DNA of 11,375 nt, from assembly GCA_043749095.1 (NCBI GenBank), contig JAYVEB010000198.1, positions 1 through 11,375 of the forward strand, read 5' to 3'. This DNA comes from PBB1 sp043749095. GTDB taxonomy: Bacteria; Pseudomonadota; Gammaproteobacteria; Burkholderiales; Burkholderiaceae_C. Shown one piece after another: positions 1 to 8,142 of this stretch. The notes beneath the pieces are model-generated. The model was given only the letters and a program-made list of their open reading frames with translations, searched no databases and was not told the origin of the DNA. Every line of letters begins with the position of its first letter. Within the stretch, counting starts at the first letter, position 1. The position numbers and the translations under genes are program-made.

Positions 1-123
1 CGAGGGCGTGGGGTGACCGGCGCAGCGAAGTAAAGGAGGAAGGCCGGATCGGTATTACTCGACGCGTTCAAGAGGTGAGCCGGCCTGGAGGACATGAGCG
101 GAGCCGGTCACCCCGCGCCCTCG
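1..123. repeat. Long imperfect inverted repeat with nested palindrome
   Basis: Positions 1-21 are the reverse complement of 103-123 with a single mismatch. Between the arms lies a second, perfect 7-bp inverted repeat, AGGCCGG (41-47) and CCGGCCT (80-86). Either strand could therefore fold into a long basal stem, an internal loop and an upper stem. No ORF with coding character was recognised inside. The left arm begins at the window edge, so the element may extend further. It ends 17 bp past the stop codon of rep. There is no T-run beside the basal stem, so it does not look like a simple intrinsic terminator. It could be a MITE-like or other dispersed intergenic repeat, or a structured RNA. 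The sequence shows the symmetry; the nature of the element is inference. Confidence 0.6.
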
Positions 124-140
124 GCAGCACTCACCGACCG

Positions 141-2231
141 CTACGTCTTGATCGGCACAGCTGCCGCCTGCGCCGCACGCTGAGCCGCCGCCGCTCGCAA
201 CGCCTTCAGCTTCTCGCGTGGGTCTTCCTTCACCGTCACCTCGTGCAATTTCATCTCGGCGATGAAGCGGCTCGGCACGCCCTGGATCGTGTCGCGGCCT
301 TTCTTGCGGCGGCGCAGCGTACTGACCTGCAGCGTGCTGCGCGCGCGGGTGATGCCCACGTACATCAAGCGCCGTTCTTCCTGCAGCCGCTCGGCCGTCA
401 TGTCGTCATCGTCGGAGCGAAACGGCAGCAGGCCTTCATTGACGCTGACCAGCGTCACATGCGACCACTCCAGGCCTTTGGCCGCATGCAGCGTGCTCAA
501 CGTCACCACGTTCTGTTCGTCACCACGCTCGGCCAGGCTGATGATCACCGAGATGGTCTGCGCGACGTCAAGCACGCTCTGCTTCTCGGTTTCGACCGGC
601 CCTTTTGAAAAAGACGTGCCGCCATCGTTTTCGATCTCGCCACCGCAACGCTTGGCGATCCAGTCGACGAAGTCGAGCACATTGCCCCAACGCGCCGCGG
701 CGAGCTTTTCGCTGTCCTCGCCGTCCATCAGGTGCTGTTCGTAGCCGATGTCGTTCAGCCAGCCGGTCAGCAGTGCTTTCGCGTCGTCGGCGCCCGTGGT
801 GTGGCGCGCGCGGTATTCCAGATCGTTCACATAACGGCCGAACTCATGCAGTGATCCGATGGCGCGGGCCGGCACCGCCGTGCCCAGCGATTCGGCGAAC
901 AGCGCCTCGTACAGGCTGGTCTTCCAGCGGCCGGCGAACTCGCCCAGGCTCGCCAGCGTCTGCGTGCCGATGCCACGTTTCGGCGTGCTGACCGCGCGCA
1001 GGAAGGCAGGATCGTCATCGTGGTTGACCAGCAGCCGCAGCCAGGCGCACAGGTCGCGGATCTCGGCGCGGTCGAAGAAGCTCTGGCCGCCCGAGACCTT
1101 GTACGGCAGGTTGGCCTTGCGCAAGGCTTTCTCCAGCATCCGGGCCTGGTGATTCGCGCGGTACAGGACCGCGAAATCGTTGAAGTCGATGTTGGGGCCT
1201 CCGGCGCCTCTGAGCGCCACGATGCGCGCAACCGCGCGCTCGGCCTCGTGCTCCTCGCCATCGCACTCGACCACGCGCACCGGCTCGCCATCGCCAAGGT
1301 CGCTCCACAGTTTCTTGTCGAACAGCTTCGGGTTGTTCGCGATCACGCCATTGGCCGCACGCAGGATGTGGCCGGTCGAGCGGTAGTTCTGCTCCAGTGC
1401 GATCACCTTCAGACTCGGGTATTCCTGCGGCAGCCGCTTCAGGTTCTCGATGGTCGCGCCGCGCCAGCCATAGATGCTCTGGTCGTCGTCGCCCACCGCG
1501 GTGAACAGGCCGCGGCGGCGCTCGTCGGGGTGGTCGACCAGGCTTTTCAGCAGCTCGTACTGCACGGCGTTGGTGTCCTGCACCTCGTCGACCAGCAAAT
1601 AGCGCAGCGTGTCTTGCCACTTGGCGCGCACCTCGTCGTCCTGCCGCAGCAGCTTATGCGGCAGGCCGATCAGGTCGTCGAAGTCGACCGCCTGGTAGGC
1701 CGCGAGCTGTTCTTCATAGCGCTTCATCACCCAGACGGCAACGCGCTCGTCGTCGTTGGCTGCCACGGCTTCGGCCTGCTCGCTGTTCAGCCCCTGGTTC
1801 TTCCAGCCGCTGATCGTCCATTGCCAGCGCCGCGCCAGCGCGTTGTCGGTGGACGCACCCGCCTCCTTCAACAGGCCCAGCACGTCGTCACTGTCGAAGA
1901 TGCTGAACTGCGGCTTCAATCCCAGCCGCGCGCCGTCCTGGCGCAGGATGCGCACGCCCAGCGAATGGAACGTGCTGACCACCAGGTGCTTGGCCGCACG
2001 GGGCCCGACCAGCTGCTTCGCCCGCTCGCGCATTTCCTGCGCGGCCTTGTTGGTGAAGGTGATGGCCGCGATCTGGCCCGGCGCATAGCCCGCGTCGAGC
2101 AGCCGCGCGATCTTGTGGACGATGACGCGCGTCTTGCCCGAGCCGGCACCTGCCAGCACCAGGCAGGGGCCGGCGAGGTAGTGCACCGCGTCGAGCTGCG
2201 CGGTATTCAGGCTCGCGGGCGCGGAGGTCAC
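141..2231 (-). CDS. rep: ATP-dependent DNA helicase Rep (UvrD/Rep superfamily 1)
   Basis: This is a 696-residue 3'-to-5' superfamily 1A DNA helicase. It uses ATP to unwind DNA and strip proteins ahead of replication forks in the cytoplasm. All helicase motifs are visible: Walker A AGAGSGKT (27-34), motif Ia ITFTNKAAQEM (about 57-67), the Walker B box DEVQDTN (215-221), motif III VGDDDQSIYGWRGA, motif IV LEQNYRST, motif V TLHAAKGLEW and motif VI EERRLMYVGITRAR (about 618-631). The segments NYRSTGHILRAANGVIANNP and SGGQSFFDRAEIRDL, and the Lys/Ala-rich tail, resemble E. coli Rep (673 residues) more than UvrD or PcrA. The start is GTG at 2231: an in-frame stop lies just upstream and no other start precedes the conserved N-terminus. 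It follows sppA by 31 bp and is probably co-transcribed with it. Motif II has Val where Tyr or Phe is usual (DEVQ). Confidence 0.93.
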   Translation of the reverse strand: MTSAPASLNTAQLDAVHYLAGPCLVLAGAGSGKTRVIVHKIARLLDAGYAPGQIAAITFTNKAAQEMRERAKQLVGPRAAKHLVVSTFHSLGVRILRQDGARLGLKPQFSIFDSDDVLGLLKEAGASTDNALARRWQWTISGWKNQGLNSEQAEAVAANDDERVAVWVMKRYEEQLAAYQAVDFDDLIGLPHKLLRQDDEVRAKWQDTLRYLLVDEVQDTNAVQYELLKSLVDHPDERRRGLFTAVGDDDQSIYGWRGATIENLKRLPQEYPSLKVIALEQNYRSTGHILRAANGVIANNPKLFDKKLWSDLGDGEPVRVVECDGEEHEAERAVARIVALRGAGGPNIDFNDFAVLYRANHQARMLEKALRKANLPYKVSGGQSFFDRAEIRDLCAWLRLLVNHDDDPAFLRAVSTPKRGIGTQTLASLGEFAGRWKTSLYEALFAESLGTAVPARAIGSLHEFGRYVNDLEYRARHTTGADDAKALLTGWLNDIGYEQHLMDGEDSEKLAAARWGNVLDFVDWIAKRCGGEIENDGGTSFSKGPVETEKQSVLDVAQTISVIISLAERGDEQNVVTLSTLHAAKGLEWSHVTLVSVNEGLLPFRSDDDDMTAERLQEERRLMYVGITRARSTLQVSTLRRRKKGRDTIQGVPSRFIAEMKLHEVTVKEDPREKLKALRAAAAQRAAQAAAVPIKT

Positions 2232-2262
2232 GCAGCGTGCATCGTTCGGACTGTGTCAGCCC

Positions 2263-4191
2263 TCACGGCGCTCCGCACAGGCAGTGCGTGACCGCGGCAA
2301 ACGGCTTGCGGCCATCAACCAGCTCGACCAGCCAGCCCAGGTCCTTGCGGACCGGGCCGGTGACGCGCTCGGGCAGGCCGAGCGGCACCAGTTGCAGGTC
2401 GAAATGTTGGGCCAGCACACGGGCCGTGGCACCGCCGAAGGCTTCGATCAGGCGTTCGAAACGGCCCGGTTCGCGGTCGATGTAGACGATGCGGTAGCCA
2501 GGCGCCTTAGCAGATGCAGCGGACGCAGTCTTGTCAACGCCACCGCCGTCGCCCAGCTTCGCGCGCAGCGCCGCCGAGCGGATCGCGGCGTTCAGCCCGC
2601 CGATCGTGTCGACCAGCCCGCGCTCCTTGGCCTGCAGGCCGGTCCACACGCGGCCCTGCGCCACCGCGTCGATCTTCTCCGGCGTGGTCTTGCGGGCCTG
2701 CGCGACCTTGCCGATGAAGTCGGCGTAGATGTGGTCGACGCTGGTCTGCAGCATGCCGATGAAGCGCGGATCGGGCTCGCGCCGCGGGTCGGCGGCGGCG
2801 CCCAGCCAGGTGGTGGTCACACCCTCGGCATGGACGCCCAACTTGTCGATCGCACGCGACGCGTTCGGCAGCAATGCAAACACGCCAATCGAGCCGGTGA
2901 CGGTGGCCGCATCGGCCATCACCTCGTCGGAGGCGGTCGAGATCCAGTAGCCGCCCGAGGCCGCGACGCTGCCCATCGATACCACCACCGGCTTGCCGGC
3001 GGCACGCGTCAATTCGAGCTCGCGGCGCACGAGTTCGGAGCCGAACACGCTGCCACCGGGCGAGTTGACGCGCAGCACCACCGCCTTGATCGCGTCGTCC
3101 TCGCGCGCCTTGCGGATCAACGCCGCCGTCGACAAGCCCCCAACCGCCCCGGCCGGTGCCGCGCCATCGACGATCTCGCCTTCGGCGACGACGATGCCTA
3201 CCGCCGGTGTGGTGACGAGCGCGCTGGCCTCACCGCGCTGCGATGGCGCCAGCCGCGCGAGGTAGGTGTCGAACGACACCTGGCGGAAGCTCTTGCTCTC
3301 GTTGTCGCGCACGCCGCGCTCGATCATCAACTCGCGCAATTCATCGCGGGTTTTCAGTGCATCGACCTGCTTCGCGTCCAGCGCCAGCTTGGCGGCATCG
3401 CCACCCACCGCCGCCAGCCGTTCAGGCAGCGCCTCGATCAGCGCCTGCGTGCTGCCCGCAGGCAGTTGGCGCGCGGCTTCGATGCCGTCGGTGTAGGTGG
3501 TCCACAGCGCGTTGTAGAGCAGCGTGTCGGCCTCTTTCGCCGCGGGCGACGGGCCGTTGGCGATGAAGGGCTCGGCCGCGCTCTTGAAGGTGCCGACCTT
3601 GATCAGGCTGACACCGACGCCGAGCTTGTCCAGCGCATCGAGGTAGTAGTTGCGCAGACGCCCGAAGCCGTCTAGGTACACGGCGCCCAGCGGGTGCAGG
3701 AACACCTCGTTCGCATGCGCGGCAAGGTAGTACTGCTTCTGGTCGTAGCCCGAGCCCCAAGCCGTGACCGACTTGCCGCTGGCCTTGAAGTGGTCGAGCG
3801 CATCGGCGACATCGCGCAGCGCGGCGAGCCCCGCGCCCTGGAACTCATCGAGCACCAGCACGACACGGCTGATGTGCGGGTCGGTCTCGGCGGCGGCCAG
3901 CACCGCCAGCACATCGCGCATCCGCGTGCTCTGCACGCCGTTGCCCTGCAGCTGCGCCAGCGCGTTGTCGCGCACGCCGCCCGACTGCTCCTCGACCAGC
4001 GGGCCCTGCAGGTCGAGCACCAGCGAGGTGTTGTCCTGCAGCACCGGGGTTTCGCGCTTGAACAGCGCGACCGCGATCAACACGATCAGCGCAAGAAACA
4101 ACAGATTCAGCAGCGTGCGGCGGGTGGCATCTAGGAACCACCACACGGCACCGATGCCGCGTCGCAGCAAGGCAAAAGGGCGCATGGACAT
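2263..4191 (-). CDS. sppA: Signal peptide peptidase SppA, 67K type
   Basis: SppA is an inner-membrane serine protease that degrades signal peptides left after protein export. The protein is 642 residues from the chosen start; E. coli SppA has 618. One hydrophobic segment near the N-terminus (about 27-44, preceded by Arg-Arg) anchors it, with the bulk predicted periplasmic. Two tandem ClpP-like (S49) domains follow. The N-terminal domain carries the general-base Lys203 in GTFKSAAEPF. The C-terminal domain carries the nucleophile Ser412 in GSVAASGGYW, after the VNSPGGSVFGSEL loop. This Lys/Ser pair split between two domains matches the known E. coli arrangement (K209/S409). The ATG at 4191 was chosen because GGAG lies five bases upstream and the membrane segment follows soon after. 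The frame is open to 4293, but those 34 extra residues look like untranslated leader. It is divergent from katG and upstream of rep. Confidence 0.93.
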   Translation of the reverse strand: MSMRPFALLRRGIGAVWWFLDATRRTLLNLLFLALIVLIAVALFKRETPVLQDNTSLVLDLQGPLVEEQSGGVRDNALAQLQGNGVQSTRMRDVLAVLAAAETDPHISRVVLVLDEFQGAGLAALRDVADALDHFKASGKSVTAWGSGYDQKQYYLAAHANEVFLHPLGAVYLDGFGRLRNYYLDALDKLGVGVSLIKVGTFKSAAEPFIANGPSPAAKEADTLLYNALWTTYTDGIEAARQLPAGSTQALIEALPERLAAVGGDAAKLALDAKQVDALKTRDELRELMIERGVRDNESKSFRQVSFDTYLARLAPSQRGEASALVTTPAVGIVVAEGEIVDGAAPAGAVGGLSTAALIRKAREDDAIKAVVLRVNSPGGSVFGSELVRRELELTRAAGKPVVVSMGSVAASGGYWISTASDEVMADAATVTGSIGVFALLPNASRAIDKLGVHAEGVTTTWLGAAADPRREPDPRFIGMLQTSVDHIYADFIGKVAQARKTTPEKIDAVAQGRVWTGLQAKERGLVDTIGGLNAAIRSAALRAKLGDGGGVDKTASAASAKAPGYRIVYIDREPGRFERLIEAFGGATARVLAQHFDLQLVPLGLPERVTGPVRKDLGWLVELVDGRKPFAAVTHCLCGAP

Positions 4192-4248
4192 GAAAACTCC
4201 GCTTAGGGACTTTGGCGTAGCGCCGCGCCAGACTTTAAGCTCGTCGGC

Positions 4249-4287
4249 ATCTGCACCGCGGCCAACGGGCCATGGGTTGGTGCAGAT
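4249..4287. repeat. 9-bp inverted repeat in the sppA/katG intergenic region
   Basis: ATCTGCACC at 4249-4257 is repeated in inverted orientation as GGTGCAGAT at 4279-4287, with 21 bases between. A smaller competing pair, CCAAC (4262-4266) and GTTGG (4276-4280), lies inside. It sits in the probable 5' leader of sppA and just upstream of the OxyR-like dyad. It could be an operator or an mRNA hairpin in the sppA leader. Only the symmetry is seen; no function is claimed. Confidence 0.3.
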
Positions 4288-4295
4288 CGGCATCC

Positions 4296-4310
4296 ATAGA
4301 CTTTTTCTAT
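4296..4310 (+). promoter_or_regulatory. Probable OxyR-binding dyad upstream of katG
   Basis: The sequence ATAG, seven bases, CTAT matches exactly one half of the known E. coli OxyR consensus (ATAG-N7-CTAT-N7-ATAG-N7-CTAT) and also fits the LysR-type T-N11-A rule. The second dyad expected downstream at the same spacing is degenerate. The centre, near 4303, lies about 60-65 bases upstream of the transcription start implied by the proposed katG promoter, the usual place for the recognition site of a LysR-type activator. katG is a classic OxyR target in proteobacteria. No oxyR gene is in the window. Confidence 0.6.
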
Positions 4311-4332
4311 GAATACAGTTTCATCAATTGGG

Positions 4333-4361
4333 TTTGCAATGTCTTGAAGCTTCGATAAATT
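4333..4361 (+). promoter_or_regulatory. Candidate katG promoter
   Basis: A -35-like TTTGCA (4333-4338) and a -10-like TAAATT (4356-4361) are separated by 17 bases; each matches the sigma-70 consensus at four of six positions. Weak boxes suit a promoter that needs an activator. The placement agrees with the OxyR-like dyad at 4296-4310. Other pairings in this AT-rich stretch are possible. Confidence 0.35.
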
Positions 4362-4425
4362 TCATTGGCCGGCCACAGCGATGCACAAGGCATCGAGCCA
4401 GACCCAACAACCGAAGGAGAGAACC

Positions 4426-6639
<2,214 letters not shown>

Positions 6640-6661
6640 GGTCAGCGCCGAGTTGTCGGTC

Positions 6662-6688
6662 AAGGGCGGCAGCGATGCCGCCCTTTTT
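6662..6688 (+). terminator. Intrinsic terminator of katG
   Basis: AAGGGCGGC (6662-6670) and GCCGCCCTT (6677-6685) form a perfect 9-bp GC-rich stem with the six-base loop AGCGAT, running into five T residues (6684-6688). It starts 22 bases after the katG stop codon. It separates katG from the rubredoxin unit. Confidence 0.92.
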
Positions 6689-6783
6689 CATTGGCTGACA
6701 ACAGGCGCGCCATGCCGTCCTCGCCCGCCACCGCAAAATCGCTGGGTTAACTCCCCCTTCAACCTGCGCGAGACCCTTGAGAC

Positions 6784-6948
6784 ATGAAACAGTACCAATG
6801 CCTGGTGTGCGGCTTCATCTACGACGAAGCCCTCTGCATGCCCCATGACGGCATTCCCGCCGGCACCCTGTGGGCCGATGTGCCCGCCAACTGGGAGTGC
6901 CCGGACTGCGGCGTCTCGAAGGCCGACTTCGAGATGGTCGCGATCTGA
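6784..6948 (+). CDS. rubA: Rubredoxin (AlkG/RubA type)
   Basis: This 54-residue one-iron electron carrier passes electrons one at a time from a reductase to an acceptor such as an alkane hydroxylase or another oxidoreductase. The protein starts MKQYQCLVCGFIYDEA. The four iron-ligating cysteines are Cys6 and Cys9 (CLVCG) and Cys39 and Cys42 (CPDCG). The family-typical GIPAGTLWADVPANW stretch lies between them and the protein ends DFEMVAI. The length and sequence match the short rubredoxins of Pseudomonas (RubA1/RubA2) rather than two-domain AlkG. A fifth cysteine, Cys18, occupies a position that is usually Gly. The Shine-Dalgarno is weak (TTGAG just upstream). Its TGA overlaps the ATG of the next gene as TGATG, so the two are translationally coupled. 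No alkane hydroxylase is nearby, so the acceptor is unknown. Confidence 0.95.
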   Translation: MKQYQCLVCGFIYDEALCMPHDGIPAGTLWADVPANWECPDCGVSKADFEMVAI

Positions 6949-8126
6949 TGCCCGGCGACGCCGTCTCGTCAATCTGCCCGGTGGTCGTGATCGGCAGCGG
7001 GCTCGCCGGTTACGCGGTCGCACGCGAGTTCCGCAAGCTCGACCCGGAGACGCCGCTGCTGCTGCTGAGCTGCGACCACGCGAGCTTCTATTCGAAACCG
7101 ATGCTGTCGAACGCGCTGGCCGGACAAAAGACGGCAGCCAGCCTGCTGATGAAGTCGGCCGAGAAGATGGCCAGCGAGCTGAGGGCCGACATCCGTGCCG
7201 GCGTGTCGGTCAGCCGCATCGACACCGCCGCCCGCACGGTGACTACCCGCAATGGCGACGCGATTGCCTTTCGCGATCTGGTGCTGGCCTTGGGCGCCGA
7301 CACTGTCTACCCGTCTCTGGCCGGTGACGCGGCGGATGCGGTTCGCTCGGTCAATGACCTCGACGATTACGCGCGGTTTGCCGAGGCACTGGAAGGCGCG
7401 AAAAGCATCGGGATCCTCGGTGCCGGCCTGATCGGCTGCGAGTTTGCCAACGACCTGCTGCACCGCGGCATCACACCGACGGTGCTCGATGTGGCCGACC
7501 GGCCCTTGTCGCGGCTGCTGCCCGCCGAGGCCAGCGCCTGGCTGCGCGAGCGGCTCGAAAGGGCGGGCGTGAGTTTTCGCTTCGGTGTGGCCGCCAGCCG
7601 CATCGACCGCGCGGAAGGCGGCGGTGTGCGACTCTCGCTGAGCGATGGCAGCGCGCTGCGTGCAGACGGTGTGCTGTCGGCAATCGGGCTGCAGCCGCGC
7701 ACCGCCCTCGCCGCAGCGGCCGGGATCGCCGTTGCGCGCGGCATCACCACCGACCGGCTGCTGGCGACATCGGCCGCGCATGTATATGCGGTCGGCGACT
7801 GCGCTGAGGTGCTGGGCCTGAACCTGCCTTATGTGATGCCGCTGATGCAGCAGTCGCGCGCGCTGGCCGCGACGCTGTGCGGTAGCGCAACGTGGGTGGC
7901 CTATCCGGCGATGCCGGTGCTGGTGAAGACGCCGGCCTGCCCGACCATCGCCTGCCCGCCGCCGCCGGGCGCTGTGGGCGAGTGGCGGATCGTGTCGACC
8001 GGCGAGGCCTGCGAAGCCCGTTTTGTGCGCGCCGACGGCACCTTGCTCGGCTTCGCGCTGCTGGGAACGGCCACGTCGAAGAAGCAGGCCTGGGCGGCCG
8101 AGGTGCCGGCGTGGTTCGCTGACTGA
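6948..8126 (+). CDS. rubB: Rubredoxin-NAD(P)+ reductase, FAD-dependent
   Basis: This 392-residue flavoprotein of the pyridine nucleotide-disulfide oxidoreductase family moves electrons from NAD(P)H through FAD to rubredoxin in the cytoplasm. The first Rossmann motif, VVVIGSGLAGYAVAREF (GxGxxG at 16-21), binds FAD. A second, IGILGAGLIGCEFA (158-163), binds the nicotinamide cofactor. The HVYAVGDCAEV segment (about 278-288) is the second FAD contact. A C-terminal domain follows (about 315-392). The size agrees with Pseudomonas RubB/AlkT (about 385 residues). There is no CxxxxC redox disulfide, which excludes glutathione or lipoamide reductase activity. The ATG at 6948, overlapping the rubredoxin stop, was chosen; the frame is open upstream to 6870, but that extension would lie inside the rubredoxin gene. 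The adjacency makes the rubredoxin its likely partner. The ferredoxin reductase branch of the same family is the main alternative. Confidence 0.9.
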   Translation: MPGDAVSSICPVVVIGSGLAGYAVAREFRKLDPETPLLLLSCDHASFYSKPMLSNALAGQKTAASLLMKSAEKMASELRADIRAGVSVSRIDTAARTVTTRNGDAIAFRDLVLALGADTVYPSLAGDAADAVRSVNDLDDYARFAEALEGAKSIGILGAGLIGCEFANDLLHRGITPTVLDVADRPLSRLLPAEASAWLRERLERAGVSFRFGVAASRIDRAEGGGVRLSLSDGSALRADGVLSAIGLQPRTALAAAAGIAVARGITTDRLLATSAAHVYAVGDCAEVLGLNLPYVMPLMQQSRALAATLCGSATWVAYPAMPVLVKTPACPTIACPPPPGAVGEWRIVSTGEACEARFVRADGTLLGFALLGTATSKKQAWAAEVPAWFAD

Positions 8127-8142
8127 CCCCACCCGGGGTCAG
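8123..8142. terminator. Shared hairpin at convergent stop codons (bidirectional)
   Basis: CTGACCCC (8123-8130) and GGGGTCAG (8135-8142) form a perfect 8-bp stem with the loop ACCC. The left arm contains the reductase stop codon (8124-8126) and the right arm, on the minus strand, the priA stop (8141-8139). Neither strand has a T-run after it, so it is either a weak or Rho-assisted terminator or an mRNA 3'-end stabiliser serving both transcripts. Confidence 0.5.

Noticed and set aside
94..183. Short plus-strand ORF with a GGAGG just upstream of its ATG
   Set aside because: Only 29 codons, the GGAGG is two bases from the ATG, and it runs into the 3' end of rep through the inverted-repeat arm; nothing supports coding.
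1020..3675. 423- and 463-codon plus-strand frames opposite rep and sppA (1020-2291, 2284-3675)
   Set aside because: Both lie across two confidently identified minus-strand genes and show no family resemblance.
4192..4293. N-terminal extension of sppA to an ATG at 4293
   Set aside because: The extension would overlap the intergenic regulatory region, looks unlike a signal or membrane segment, and the ATG at 4191 has a good ribosome-binding site.
4381..4425. N-terminal extension of katG to an ATG at 4381
   Set aside because: The internal ATG at 4426 has AAGGAG at ideal spacing and gives the normal KatG N-terminus; the extension contains that ribosome-binding site.
6969..8132. 387-codon minus-strand frame opposite the rubredoxin reductase gene
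   Set aside because: Shadow of a flavoprotein gene with clear Rossmann motifs on the other strand.
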